A stretch of DNA of 64,000 nt from Desulfarculaceae bacterium (GTDB taxonomy: Bacteria; Desulfobacterota; Desulfarculia; Desulfarculales; Desulfarculaceae), in NCBI GenBank assembly GCA_020444545.1, contig JAHLKT010000008.1, positions 1-64,000 of the forward strand, written 5' to 3'. Every line of letters starts with the position of its first letter. Positions within the stretch are counted from its first letter, which is position 1. Shown piece after piece: positions 14,953 to 25,158 of this stretch. The position numbers and the translations under genes were made by a program. The notes beneath the pieces were generated by a model. That model saw nothing but the letters and a program-made list of their open reading frames with translations, had not been told where the DNA came from and made no database searches.

Positions 14953-16449
14953 CTACTTCTTTACGTAAATGACCAGCTTCTCGCCGATGAGAATCTTGTT
15001 GCGCTGGGCCAGCTTGGGGTTCCAGGCCTTGATCTGGTTCAAGGTGGTGTCGTAGTCGCGGGCCAGGCCGTAGAGGGTCTGGCCGGGGCGCACCACGTGA
15101 GTTATGCGCACCAGCTGGGGCACGGACGGAGTCGCCGGGCGCACGGCGCGGCGCGGGGCCGAAGCGACGGGGCGGGGCGCGGGGCGCGAGGCCACGGAAG
15201 CCACCTTCTTCTCGAGCTGGTCCAGGCGGCGGTCCACCTGCTGCTCCTGGCGGTCGTCAACGGCCAGCTTCTTTTCCAGGGCTTTCAGACGGGCGGCCAG
15301 CTTGGGGTCGGCCTGCCGCGCGGCGGCGGCCTCCTTGCGCACCCGGGCCAGCTCCTTTTCCAGGGCCGCCACCCGCTGGGCGTCACTGCGGTCGCCCTTG
15401 GCGTCGGCCTTGGCCAGGGCGCTGAGGCGCTTGTCCAGCTCGGCCACGCGCTGGTTCAGCTTGGCCTCGGCCGGGGAGGCCACCCCGGGCTTGGCGGCGG
15501 CCAGGGAAGCCACCTGCTTCTCCAGGGCGGCCAGGCGCTTGTCGTCGGCGGCCACCGCCTTGCCCCCGGAACTCAGGCGCTTTTCCAGCCCGCGCAGACG
15601 CTGTTCCAGCTTCTTTTCGCGGCGCTCCTGCTCGCGCTCCATCTTGCCCAGGGTGGTGGTGACACCGGAGAGCACTTCGCCCTGGCCCACCACCCGCTGC
15701 ACCAACTGGGGCGGCACCACGGCCGCGCCCTTGGCCGCGCCCTTGGCGGGCTGCTGGGCCAGAAGCACCATCTGCTTCTCCAGCTCCTCCAGGCGCTTGC
15801 GCATGTTGTCGTCGGTCTTGGCAACCGGCTTGGCTTTGCTCAGGGCGGCCACCTGCTTTTCCAGGCCCTTGACCTGGGCGGCCAGCTTGGGGTCAACCGG
15901 GGCGGCCTTGGCCAGCTTTTCCACCTGGGCGGACAGCTTTTGGTTGGCCTGCTCCATTTCCTTGAGCTGCTTTTCCAGGCCCTGCACCTGTCCGGCCAGC
16001 TTGGGGTCGGCCTTGCCGGGCTTGCCTCCCTTGCCCGCCGGGGCGGCGGACAGGGCGGCCACCTGCTTCTCCAGGGCGGCCAGGCGGGCGGCCAGCTTGG
16101 GGTCGCCGCCGCCCTTGCCGGACGGGGGCGCCTCGCCCGAGGCGGCCTTGGTCAGGCGCTTGTCCAGCTCGATCAGGCGTTTGTCCAGCTGGCTCAGGCG
16201 GCGCTGGGCCGCCTCGGCCGCGCTGAGCACCTTGTCCAGGCGGGCGGGGTTCAGGTCGGCCGGCACCCCGGCGTTCTCCACGACGCGGTCGCCGCCGCTG
16301 AAGAGCCCGCTCAGGAGGATATAGAGCAGATATATGCCGCCCATGGCCACCAAAATGGCCACCCCGATCTCCAGGGGAGACAGGCGGAAATTGCGGCGGC
16401 CGCCCCCGCGCGTGGGGGGCAGCTTGGGGCTGGAGAGCACCTTGGGCAT
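14953..16449 (-). CDS. Membrane-anchored coiled-coil protein with C-terminal LysM domain
   Basis: A 498-residue protein. Residues about 25-50 form one membrane segment (IGVAILVAMGGIYLLYILLSG) preceded by basic residues. Residues 75-430 are an almost continuous coiled coil built of repeated LAALEKQVAAL-type heptads with Ala/Pro/Lys-rich linkers. The last 50 residues are a LysM domain (HVVRPGQTLYGLARDYDTT ... KILIGEKLVIYV), which binds peptidoglycan. The architecture suggests an inner-membrane protein reaching across the periplasm to the wall. It lies 8 bp upstream of cca, but a shared function is not evident. I cannot name a specific family. Confidence 0.8.
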   Translation of the reverse strand: MPKVLSSPKLPPTRGGGRRNFRLSPLEIGVAILVAMGGIYLLYILLSGLFSGGDRVVENAGVPADLNPARLDKVLSAAEAAQRRLSQLDKRLIELDKRLTKAASGEAPPSGKGGGDPKLAARLAALEKQVAALSAAPAGKGGKPGKADPKLAGQVQGLEKQLKEMEQANQKLSAQVEKLAKAAPVDPKLAAQVKGLEKQVAALSKAKPVAKTDDNMRKRLEELEKQMVLLAQQPAKGAAKGAAVVPPQLVQRVVGQGEVLSGVTTTLGKMEREQERREKKLEQRLRGLEKRLSSGGKAVAADDKRLAALEKQVASLAAAKPGVASPAEAKLNQRVAELDKRLSALAKADAKGDRSDAQRVAALEKELARVRKEAAAARQADPKLAARLKALEKKLAVDDRQEQQVDRRLDQLEKKVASVASRPAPRPVASAPRRAVRPATPSVPQLVRITHVVRPGQTLYGLARDYDTTLNQIKAWNPKLAQRNKILIGEKLVIYVKK

Positions 16450-16590
16450 ATCACGTTCTCGCTATAATGATCAGGTCGCCCAAAGCTAACAAAGCCCCGG
16501 GACTTTAGCAAGACCACGCGGCTTGACGGCCCCGCCGGGCCACTCTATGCTGAAGCCTCTTATGGTGCGTATTTGACCGAGGAGAGGGTC

Positions 16591-17385
16591 ATGCCTTCCT
16601 ATGAAACCCTGCTGATCGAGGACCGGGGCCCGGTGCGCCTGATCACCCTGAACCGCCCCAAGCTTTTCAACGCCCTGGACTTTGAGAGCGGCCCCGAGCT
16701 GATCGCCGCCCTGGAAGAGGCCGGGCGCGAGGATTCGGTGCGCGCCCTGGTGCTCACCGGAGCGGGCAAGGCCTACAGCGCCGGGGCCAACCTCAACCTG
16801 GTGCAGGAGATCATGGGCCAGGGCAAGGACCCCGCGCCCTTCTTCTCGGACCTGGCGGCCATCTTGCACCGCAGCATAAGCACCCTGCGCCGCCTGCCCA
16901 AGCCGGTGGTCTGCGCCCTCAACGGAGTGGCCGCGGGCGGCGGGGTGGGCTGGTGTTTGGCCTGCGACATGGTGGTGGCCAGCCGGGCCGCCCGCCTGGA
17001 GCCCGCTTATATAAAGATAGCCCTCACCCCGGACGGGGGCGGCACCGCCTTCGTGGGCCGGGTGCTGGGCCTGCACCGGGCCAGCCGCTTCTACATGCTG
17101 GGCCAGGGGATGAGCGCCGAGGAGGCCTACGCGGCCGGGCTGTTCACCGAGCTGACCGAGCCGGGCCAGGAGCTGGAGGCGGCGCTGAAGCTGGCCGCCG
17201 AGCTGGCCGCCGGGCCGGCCACCGCCCTGGCCCAGACCAAGACGTTGCTCAACCAGTCGTTGTTCGGCGACCTGGAGACGGTGATGGAGAACGAGCGCCA
17301 GAGCCTGTGCGGCGCCGCCCAGAAGCCGGATTTCCTGGAGGGCGTGGCCGCCTTCCAAGAGAAAAGGAAGCCCAAGTTTGCCTGA
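16591..17385 (+). CDS. Crotonase-fold protein (enoyl-CoA hydratase/isomerase family)
   Basis: About 264 residues from ATG 16591 (MPSYETLLIED), preceded by GAGGAGAGGG; an in-frame ATG at 16573 has a poorer context. Crotonase landmarks are LITLNRPKLFNALDF, the oxyanion-hole segment AYSAGANLN and GVAAGGGVGW. The two glutamates used by true enoyl-CoA hydratases are not present in their usual places. Instead TPDGGGT carries an aspartate, as in PaaG-type isomerases. An isomerase-like or other acyl-CoA reaction is therefore more likely than hydration. The next gene starts inside its last codons. Confidence 0.85.
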   Translation: MPSYETLLIEDRGPVRLITLNRPKLFNALDFESGPELIAALEEAGREDSVRALVLTGAGKAYSAGANLNLVQEIMGQGKDPAPFFSDLAAILHRSISTLRRLPKPVVCALNGVAAGGGVGWCLACDMVVASRAARLEPAYIKIALTPDGGGTAFVGRVLGLHRASRFYMLGQGMSAEEAYAAGLFTELTEPGQELEAALKLAAELAAGPATALAQTKTLLNQSLFGDLETVMENERQSLCGAAQKPDFLEGVAAFQEKRKPKFA

Positions 17386-18007
17386 GCCCGGCCCCCAGGA
17401 CGCCCCCTCCCCGGAGACTCCGCCCCCGCCTCCGCCTCCCTCGGCCTTGCCCTGGGAAGCGCCCGGCGCGGGAATCAAGGAGTTCTTCCTGAGCACCTAC
17501 GGGATCATGGCCCGGCCCTCCTGGGCCCTCTCGGCCCCGCCGGGGGGCGGCTGGTACCGCTGGGCGGGCTTCGCCGTGGCCATTTGGTTCGTGGTGTTCA
17601 TCGCCCGCTATATGCTCTCCTGGGCCTGGAGCATGGGGGCCACCGGCGGCCTGGCCATGGTGGCCTGGGGCGTGGTGGGCATGCTCATCCAGGCGGCGAT
17701 TTTCCTGCCCCTGTTCAGCGGGGCGGTGTATCTGGCCCTGAACCTGCTCCTGCGCGGCCGGCCCGTCCCGCCCTATCCCCTCATCTTCCGGGCGGTGTGC
17801 TACAGCCAGGTCTCCAGCGCGGCCATGCTCTTGCCCATGGTGGGCATCTTCGTGCACATCGGCTGGAACATTTGGCTCATGGCCGTGGCCTTGCGCGCCG
17901 GCCTGGGCCTGGAGCGGCGCACCGCCATGTTGGCCGTGGTGCTGCCCATGGTGGGCTTTTTCGTCCTGGGCTTCCTCTTGGCCAGCCTGGGCCTGGCAAT
18001 GCAGTGA
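17378..18007 (+). CDS. Yip1-like multi-pass membrane protein
   Basis: A 209-residue protein with a proline-rich N-terminal tail and about five membrane segments. The pattern FRAVCYSQVSSAAMLLPMVG followed by IGWNIWLMAVALR is typical of the bacterial Yip1 domain (family knowledge). TTG 17378 is supported by AAGGAAG 7 bp upstream and overlaps the stop of the crotonase gene. The next gene overlaps its stop and encodes a second protein of the same type, so this is a tandem pair. The biochemical role of the bacterial members is unclear. Confidence 0.75.
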   Translation: MPEPGPQDAPSPETPPPPPPPSALPWEAPGAGIKEFFLSTYGIMARPSWALSAPPGGGWYRWAGFAVAIWFVVFIARYMLSWAWSMGATGGLAMVAWGVVGMLIQAAIFLPLFSGAVYLALNLLLRGRPVPPYPLIFRAVCYSQVSSAAMLLPMVGIFVHIGWNIWLMAVALRAGLGLERRTAMLAVVLPMVGFFVLGFLLASLGLAMQ

Positions 18008-18537
18008 GCGAGACGGCCGAGCGCCCCCTGGCCTGGGAAGAGCGGCACGGGCCGCTGTGGGGCCTGCCCTCCACGGCGTGGGCCGTGGCCCGTCACCCCT
18101 GGTTGAGCTTCCACGCCGCGCCCCGGGGCAGCCTCGTCCTGGCGGCGATTTTCGCGGTGCTCTGCACCCTGATCCCCGGCGGCATCGCCCTGGCCCTGGG
18201 CGCCTCCCCGGCGGGGCTCACCCCCTGGCTGGTGCTGTTGGGCTTCATGCCCCTCAACGCCATCATCATCCATGTAATGTTCCTCACCCTGGGCGCGGCC
18301 CCCAAGAACCCCTCCCCCACCCTCAGGGTGGCCTGCTACGCCCAGGCCCCGGCGCTCATCTCCTTCGTGCCCTACGTGGGCCTGGCCGCCTTTGCGGTGT
18401 GGAACCTGGTGATCCTGGTCTACGGCCTGGCCGCCGCCTACAAGACCCCCATCCGGCTATCCCTGGTGGCCAACCTCATCCCGGTGGTGTTCTCCCTGGC
18501 CCTGTCCCTGGCCGGGGCGGGGCGGCTGTTCTCCTGA
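18004..18537 (+). CDS. Second Yip1-like membrane protein of a tandem pair
   Basis: A 177-residue protein starting at GTG 18004, overlapping the previous stop in GTGA. It has about four membrane segments and repeats the diagnostic pattern of its neighbour: LRVACYAQAPALISFVPYVG, then VWNLVILVYGLAAAYKTP. The pair probably arose by duplication, and translational coupling suggests the products are made together. No catalytic motif is visible. Confidence 0.75.
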   Translation: MSETAERPLAWEERHGPLWGLPSTAWAVARHPWLSFHAAPRGSLVLAAIFAVLCTLIPGGIALALGASPAGLTPWLVLLGFMPLNAIIIHVMFLTLGAAPKNPSPTLRVACYAQAPALISFVPYVGLAAFAVWNLVILVYGLAAAYKTPIRLSLVANLIPVVFSLALSLAGAGRLFS

Positions 18538-18655
18538 TCAGGAGGGCGGTTGGCTTTCGCCACGCTCTACCCAACCCACTAAAAACTAAATGATTTTATG
18601 TAAATAGCCTAGGTTGGCTAGAGGAGCCCTGGCCCCGAGACCCAACAGGCGCCTT

Positions 18656-20626
18656 CTAGGCGGTTGGGCGCGGCGGCTCTTGGGGCTCCGGGACGCAACT
18701 TCGCACCGGCAGCACCAGGGTGAAGCGGGCCCCGCCCCCCAGGGGGCAGGAGTAGGACACGTAGCCGCCGTGCTCCTCCACGATCTTCTGGCAAATGAGC
18801 AGCCCCATGCCCGTACCCCGGGAGCCCTTGGTGGAAACCAGGCTCTGGAAAAGGCGCTCCCCCACCTCCCCGGGAACCCCGGGCCCGTTGTCCTCCACCG
18901 ATATGGTCACCTGATTGCGGCCGCCCGGGGCGCATTCCAGCACCACCCTCCCGCCCTGGGTCGGCGGGGCCTCGGCCAGGGCGTCCAGGGCGTTGGCCCC
19001 CAGGTTCATGAGGGCCCGCTTGAGGGCCACGTGGTCCAGAAGCACCGCCTGGCCGGCCGGGCTGGGGCGCGTCTGGAGTTCCACCCCCTGACCAGCGGCC
19101 CGCTCCGAGAGCAGGGAGGATACGTCGGCCAGCAGATGGTTCAGGTCAAAGGGCCTGAGCTCGCCCAGGCGGTAGTCGGCGAAGTACAGCAGATCCTGGG
19201 CCATCTGGGACACCCGGCCCACGCTGGTGTTCACCATGCCCCAGCCCTTTTTGAGCAACTCGGAGTCATTGGCGTCCAGGCCCTCCTGCACCAGGTAGGA
19301 GGCGTTGCCCAGGCCCTGCAACAGGTTCTTGATGTAGGGGGCCAGGCCGGTGAGGGTGGCCCCCACCGCGGCCAGGGCGGCGCTCTTGGCCACCTGCTCC
19401 TCCAGGGCGCTCTTGTCGCTGATGTCCAGGAAGTTGCCCACCAGGCCGGCGGCCGGCCCGCCCTCCGGGTCCTCCACCCGGCGGACGCGCCCCTCCAGGA
19501 TGCACTCCAGGCCCTTGGCGCAACGGCTGCGCACCTGGATCAGTTCGCTCTCCCCCCGCGAGCCCAGGGCCTCGGCCAGGGCCCGGCGCAGCACCGGGCG
19601 GTCCTCCTTGACCAGCAGGGAGGTAAGGTCGGCCCCGGCCAGCTCTTTGCCGGGCTTGCCCAGCACCCGCTGGGCCTCGGGGTTGGCCAGGCGCAGGCGG
19701 CCGTCGTCCTCCATGAGCAGGATGGCGTCCGGCGCGTTGCTCACCAACTGGCGGTAGCGGCGGTTCAGGGCCTCGGTGCGCCGGACCACCCGGCCGGCCA
19801 TGTCGGCGATGGAGCGCGAAAGCACCCCCAGCTCGGCCGGGGCGGGCACCGGGGTGACGAAATGCTCCTGGCCCCGGGCCAGCTTGTCCACCTCCCGGCT
19901 CATGCGCCTGACCGTGCGGCTCACCGCGAAGATGACGCTGAGGCCGATTATGGTGGAGATACCCAGGAACAGGGCCAGGGCGAACCACAGGGTGCGGCCC
20001 ATCTCGGCGCGCAGGCGCTGGTCCAGCCCGGCCAGGGAGAGATCCACGTCCAGCACCCCCAGCACCTTTTGGGCGGGGGGATGGGCGTGGCAGGCGGCCC
20101 CGGAGCAGCTCGCCTGGTTGTAGATGGGCAGGATGGTGCCCAGCACCCGCTGGCCGCCCTTGGTGAATATGCGGTGACGGTCCTGGCTGGGCAGGCGGGC
20201 CAGGGGTTGGTCCTGGGCGTGGCAGGCGAAGCAGGCCTCGGCCTTCTTGTCCACCAGGGAGCCGGTCTCGGCCGGGCGGGTGGAGAAGATGACCCGGCCC
20301 TCGGCGTTCATGATGCGCACCCGCTCCACCCCTGGCCGCCGGGCCACGTCCTCGATGGCCTGGTAGAGGTGGCCCCGCTGGCCGCCCATCATGGACAGGA
20401 AGGTGACCCGCCGGAGAGTGTCGGCAAAGGTGGCCCCCTCGGCCACCACGGCCTGGGTGAGCTGCTGGCGATGCTGCATGATGTTGAAGTAGGCGGCCAG
20501 GCCCACGGCCAGGAAGATGACCACCCCCACCGGGAAGGAGAGCTGGAAGCTCAGGGAGCGCCAGGGGCGCCGGGCCAGGCGCCCCAGCCTTTCCCAGGCC
20601 CGTCCTATGTGGGAAGCCTCGCTCAA
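18656..20626 (-). CDS. Sensor histidine kinase with periplasmic heme-c motifs, PAS and ATPase domains; phospho-His replaced
   Basis: About 656 residues from TTG 20626, which has GGGGGA 6 bp upstream; the frame is open to an ATG at 20713. Order: membrane segment (SFPVGVVIFLAVGLAAYF), periplasmic sensor with C132-FAC135-H136 and C174-SGAAC179-H180, second membrane segment, HAMP, PAS (about 240-340), then kinase core. N box (MNLGANALDAL), G1 (VEDNGPGVP) and G2 (GTGMGLLIC) are present. At the dimerisation helix the sequence reads TGLAPYIKNLLQGL, where related kinases have GLAHxIKN. Pro430 thus replaces the phosphoacceptor. Two heme motifs suggest redox or gas sensing. It may act as an unconventional kinase or through a partner. 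Confidence 0.85.
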   Translation of the reverse strand: MSEASHIGRAWERLGRLARRPWRSLSFQLSFPVGVVIFLAVGLAAYFNIMQHRQQLTQAVVAEGATFADTLRRVTFLSMMGGQRGHLYQAIEDVARRPGVERVRIMNAEGRVIFSTRPAETGSLVDKKAEACFACHAQDQPLARLPSQDRHRIFTKGGQRVLGTILPIYNQASCSGAACHAHPPAQKVLGVLDVDLSLAGLDQRLRAEMGRTLWFALALFLGISTIIGLSVIFAVSRTVRRMSREVDKLARGQEHFVTPVPAPAELGVLSRSIADMAGRVVRRTEALNRRYRQLVSNAPDAILLMEDDGRLRLANPEAQRVLGKPGKELAGADLTSLLVKEDRPVLRRALAEALGSRGESELIQVRSRCAKGLECILEGRVRRVEDPEGGPAAGLVGNFLDISDKSALEEQVAKSAALAAVGATLTGLAPYIKNLLQGLGNASYLVQEGLDANDSELLKKGWGMVNTSVGRVSQMAQDLLYFADYRLGELRPFDLNHLLADVSSLLSERAAGQGVELQTRPSPAGQAVLLDHVALKRALMNLGANALDALAEAPPTQGGRVVLECAPGGRNQVTISVEDNGPGVPGEVGERLFQSLVSTKGSRGTGMGLLICQKIVEEHGGYVSYSCPLGGGARFTLVLPVRSCVPEPQEPPRPTA

Positions 20627-20743
20627 ACTAATTCCCCCGTCCACTTGGCGGGAGCCCCAAGGCCCTCCCGCCCGTAGGGTTTCATTCTGCTTTGCCGCCC
20701 GGCCGGCTGGCAAGCCCCGTGTCGGATGGGGGAAAAAGCGGGC

Positions 20744-20773
20744 AAAAGAAAACCCCTCCCGGATCGGGAGGGG
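20744..20773 (-). terminator. Rho-independent terminator after the FmdB-type gene
   Basis: CCCCTCCC and GGGAGGGG pair around GGATC. On the minus strand the stem is followed by TTTTCTTTT. It terminates transcription from the gene at 20819-21031. Confidence 0.8.
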
Positions 20774-20818
20774 CCTCGCAAGGATTCTCGGCGCGGACCG
20801 CGCCGCCGCTTAGCCTGC

Positions 20819-21031
20819 TCAGGAGAAGCCCGAGCCGCCGCAGCCCCGGTTGGAGGCCGCCGCGCCGCTGGCCAGGGAGCTGAGGCCCTGGCCGCCCGAG
20901 GAGAAGCAGCTCATCTGGCGCTCCTTTTTCTTGGAGCCGCATTGGGGGCAGTCCACCGCGTCCTCGCTGCCCATGACCAGGGCTTCGTACTGGTGGCCGC
21001 AATCCTCGCACTTGTACTCATAGATGGGCAT
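20819..21031 (-). CDS. FmdB-family zinc-ribbon protein
   Basis: A 70-residue protein beginning MPIYEYKCEDCGHQYEALV, the hallmark N-terminus of the FmdB/CxxC_CxxC regulatory-protein family. A second CPQCGSKKKERQMS pair completes the zinc ribbon. The tail is Gly/Ser-rich and ends GCGGSGFS, as is common. The role is uncertain; the family name comes from a putative regulator of formamidase. Monocistronic, with its own terminator. Confidence 0.85.
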   Translation of the reverse strand: MPIYEYKCEDCGHQYEALVMGSEDAVDCPQCGSKKKERQMSCFSSGGQGLSSLASGAAASNRGCGGSGFS

Positions 21032-21170
21032 GATGCTCTCCCCGTGTTCGCTATCGGTTTAAAAGATAACCAGGAGAGAGGGGTTGTCAAGGCGGGGGGC
21101 GGCGGGGCCTTGTAAATCCCGGGGCCATAACTCAAAATGGAGGCGAAGCAACCGCGAGAAAGGACCAGGC

Positions 21171-22607
<1,437 letters not shown>

Positions 22608-22632
22608 GAACCGCCTGCCCGCCGGGGGACTA

Positions 22633-22661
22633 TTGACAGGCCCCCGGCGATGCTGTTAGAT
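22633..22661 (+). promoter_or_regulatory. Candidate promoter overlapping an inverted repeat
   Basis: TTGACA (22633-22638) and TTAGAT (22656-22661) are 17 bp apart. The -35 box lies in the loop of the dyad GCCGGGGG ... CCCCCGGC (22621-22648), which may also terminate the upstream gene. The next gene start is about 200 bp downstream. A second dyad, AGCGGGAC-TAT-GTCCCGCT, lies in that leader near 22733-22752. Confidence 0.45.
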
Positions 22662-22868
22662 TTCTCCCTGGCTCCTCCGGAGCCGCTTGCCCATGATCGG
22701 CAATCCCCTCCAGCTCATGATTGGCTGGCGCCGAGCGGGACTATGTCCCGCTGTGGTCGCGACGCACTCCCTCGTTTTTAGGGAAGGTGGAGCCCAGCGG
22801 TATGGCCATGACTCGCCAAAAATTTTTGAGAAAGGATTTCCAGAGGCGGCGAATTTAGGAGAGGCTTC

Positions 22869-23909
22869 ATGGGCGAAAAATTCTTCCGGGGGATTAATCT
22901 GGTCGCGGCGACGGTGACCACGTTGGGCGTGCCATACGCCCTCTACAACTACTACCAAGGCCGCGAACCCAACATGGTCATCTTGATCATTACGGTGGGC
23001 GTCTTGCTGGTGCTCGCATGGGCCATCATCTCGATCCAAAGTTTTTGGGTGGTCAGAGCGCTCAAGGCCAGGGACGACCAGCACGAGAACAAGTGCGGTG
23101 AGTTGAACCAGCGGCACGCGAAGCAGATAGGCGACTGTAAGGACCAGGCCACGGCCGAGTTGCTGGCCATGCAGGAAATGTATCTTAGCAAGGAGAAAGA
23201 GCTGCGCCAGGTGATCGCAAAGCAGGGGCGCTACATTGACGCAATGCCCGATTTCCGGCTTTCCCTGCAAAACCTGCGCAATTGCTGGCACATGCTCCAC
23301 GACGACGGCGATTCCATGGGGGCCATGCAGCTTTTGAACACCTCCATACAGAACCTGGCCGCCTGTTTCAGCCTGGCCACCGGACGGGCCTGCCTGGTTC
23401 AGCTAAAGACAACTTACTATCTCGATGGCCAAGGACCAGGCGGGGCCAGGTCGCTCATGGTGGACCATCTCTGCAACAGCCACGCCTTGCCGTGGATGTT
23501 GCCTATGGGCGCGGAAGACAGGGTTGTCACCAACGTTGATTTCGATTTTTTCGCCAACCGGCCGGCCCATGGCTGGTATTTCAACAACGACCTGTCAAGA
23601 GGCGATTACATCAATAAAGAGTACAGCAACGGACGGACCAACGGTGGCCCCCGCAACTTCTTGTCCACCATCGTGTGGCCCATTCGTTGGATGGGGCACA
23701 ACGAAAATGAAGGGCCAAGGTACCATTACGAATTGGTCGGGTTCCTGTGCCTGCGTTGTGCGGAGCGGGATGCGTTCGACGAAAACGTCGACGCCTATGC
23801 CGGCTCGGTGTGGGCCAACGCCGCCTTCCCCGTAATAAGCACTATTGCCAGGCTTCGAGACAACCACACGGAAGAAGAAGTGGGGGTGCAACCCCCCTTG
23901 GAAGGATAA
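22869..23909 (+). CDS. Membrane-anchored protein of unknown family, possibly a sensor
   Basis: A 346-residue protein from ATG 22869 with AGGAGAGG upstream. Two membrane segments lie at the N-terminus (about residues 8-30 and 36-58). A coiled coil rich in Lys/Glu follows to about residue 120. The C-terminal 220 residues form a soluble domain with GAF-like character (ATGRACLVQLKTTYYLD ... YHYELVGFLCLRCAERDAF). The fold assignment is only an impression. Codon use is less GC-biased than both neighbours and the gene stands alone, so it may be an acquired insertion. Confidence 0.7.
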   Translation: MGEKFFRGINLVAATVTTLGVPYALYNYYQGREPNMVILIITVGVLLVLAWAIISIQSFWVVRALKARDDQHENKCGELNQRHAKQIGDCKDQATAELLAMQEMYLSKEKELRQVIAKQGRYIDAMPDFRLSLQNLRNCWHMLHDDGDSMGAMQLLNTSIQNLAACFSLATGRACLVQLKTTYYLDGQGPGGARSLMVDHLCNSHALPWMLPMGAEDRVVTNVDFDFFANRPAHGWYFNNDLSRGDYINKEYSNGRTNGGPRNFLSTIVWPIRWMGHNENEGPRYHYELVGFLCLRCAERDAFDENVDAYAGSVWANAAFPVISTIARLRDNHTEEEVGVQPPLEG

Positions 23910-24042
23910 AGGTCATTAACGTCTACCGTCAGGCCCCCCGGCCCCAAGGTCGGATCTTCAGGACCTGACGGGACCCCCTGGCGTTGACTTCGCGGCAGGC
24001 GGGCCATAACCTAAAAGATAGGAATTGATCGGGAGGCCATTT

Positions 24043-24252
24043 ATGCAGACGGCGCTGGATACCCACGGAGACTGGTTCCGGGGCGTGGAATTTGACCGAC
24101 CTCGAAAGACCGCCATCATCAGGGGGGAGTCCCGTTGCGGGACAGTTTATGAACTGCGAGTCCCCTTGAGATCGTCCAACGGAAACGGCCGCAAGCAGCC
24201 CCGTGCCGCTTTAGCGCAAGTCCACGAGGAGGCTTCGCCGAGCCCCTCGTAA
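24043..24252 (+). CDS. Small hypothetical protein
   Basis: A 69-residue protein from ATG 24043, with GGGAGG at a good distance; an earlier in-frame ATG at 24025 lacks one. The first 45 residues, including GVEFDRPRKTAIIRG and GTVYELRVPL, could form a small beta-rich domain. The tail is low-complexity. No family is recognised. A terminator follows at 24282. Confidence 0.5.
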   Translation: MQTALDTHGDWFRGVEFDRPRKTAIIRGESRCGTVYELRVPLRSSNGNGRKQPRAALAQVHEEASPSPS

Positions 24253-24281
24253 GCGCCTCCCCTTGCCCCTGGCACGAGGCA

Positions 24282-24314
24282 AAGGCCGCTACCGCTCAAC
24301 GTGGTGGCGGCCTT
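24282..24314 (+). terminator. Probable rho-independent terminator
   Basis: AAGGCCGC-T-ACC pairs with GGT-G-GCGGCCTT around an unpaired loop. A weak T-rich stretch (GAATGTTTG) follows. It lies 30 bp after the small gene at 24043-24252. Confidence 0.55.
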
Positions 24315-24380
24315 GAATGTTTGATTAACCGCATGATAGCTTGAGCCCGCGATCCCCCACACAAGGAGTAGCGAACGACC

Positions 24381-25145
24381 ATGTGGCCCGAGGGCATGAC
24401 CAACGGTGAGATCGGTTTTTATCAGGGGCGGAGCGGCTTCGATCCCTCGCGGCCTTCTTTGCTCATGCTGCACGGCGCAGGCAGCCGGGGAGAGGGCTTT
24501 TTGCCCCAGCTCTCGAGGCTGGACGGATTGAACACAGCCGCCCTGGACCTGCCGGGGCACAGGGGCACGCCGGGGCCGGGTTGCGACCAGATCGAGGCCT
24601 ACGCCGATTGGGTGGCCGGGCTCTTGGCCGGCGGTCCGCTCAAGCCGGTGCTCTTGGGCCATTCCATGGGCGGGGTGGTGGCCATGACCCTGGCTCTGAA
24701 GCATCCCAAGCTGATCAAGGGCCTGGTGCTGATGAGCACCGGCGCCCGCCTGCCGGTCAACCCGGCCCTGTTACAGGGGCTCAAGGCCGACTTCACCGGC
24801 ACGGTGAATATGATCGTCAAATGGTGCTACGGCCCGGAGGCCGACCCCGCCCTGCTCACCCAAGGGGTGGAGCAGATGTGCCAGGGCGACCCCACGGTGA
24901 TGCACGACGACTTCGTGGCCTGCGACCGCTGCGACCTGTCCTCCCGCCTGGGCGAGCTGAAGATGCCCTGCCTGGTGCTGGTGGGCGACAAGGACAAGAT
25001 GACTCCCCCGGCCCTGGGCGAAGAGCTGGCCGAGGCCATCCCCGGCGCGGAGCTGAAGCTCATCCCCGGCGCGGGGCATATGCCCCAGCTGGAAAAGCAC
25101 CGCGAGGTTAACGCGGCGCTGAGCGAGTTCATGTCACGCTTCTAA
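24381..25145 (+). CDS. Alpha/beta-fold hydrolase
   Basis: A 254-residue protein. The oxyanion region is LLMLHGAGSRGEGF, the nucleophile elbow is LLGHSMGGVVA (Ser), and the acid is in LVLVGDKDKMTPP. The catalytic His is in LIPGAGHMPQLEKHREV. The catalytic triad is thus complete. The substrate cannot be told; relatives hydrolyse esters, lactones or thioesters. ATG 24381 follows AAGGAG. The gene stands alone in front of a convergent nudix gene. Confidence 0.85.
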   Translation: MWPEGMTNGEIGFYQGRSGFDPSRPSLLMLHGAGSRGEGFLPQLSRLDGLNTAALDLPGHRGTPGPGCDQIEAYADWVAGLLAGGPLKPVLLGHSMGGVVAMTLALKHPKLIKGLVLMSTGARLPVNPALLQGLKADFTGTVNMIVKWCYGPEADPALLTQGVEQMCQGDPTVMHDDFVACDRCDLSSRLGELKMPCLVLVGDKDKMTPPALGEELAEAIPGAELKLIPGAGHMPQLEKHREVNAALSEFMSRF

Positions 25146-25158
25146 ATTTCAGATTGCT

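Noticed and set aside
15097..16467. Plus-strand frames opposite the LysM coiled-coil gene
   Set aside because: The products are repetitive Gly/Gln/Leu strings mirroring the coiled-coil heptads; no ribosome-binding site.
18614..20677. A plus-strand frame of almost 690 codons
   Set aside because: It is the antisense shadow of the heme-motif sensor kinase and has no recognisable domain.
22687..22917. A 76-residue plus-strand gene before the membrane sensor
   Set aside because: It overlaps the well-supported start at 22869 in another frame, lacks a ribosome-binding site and spans a dyad-rich leader.
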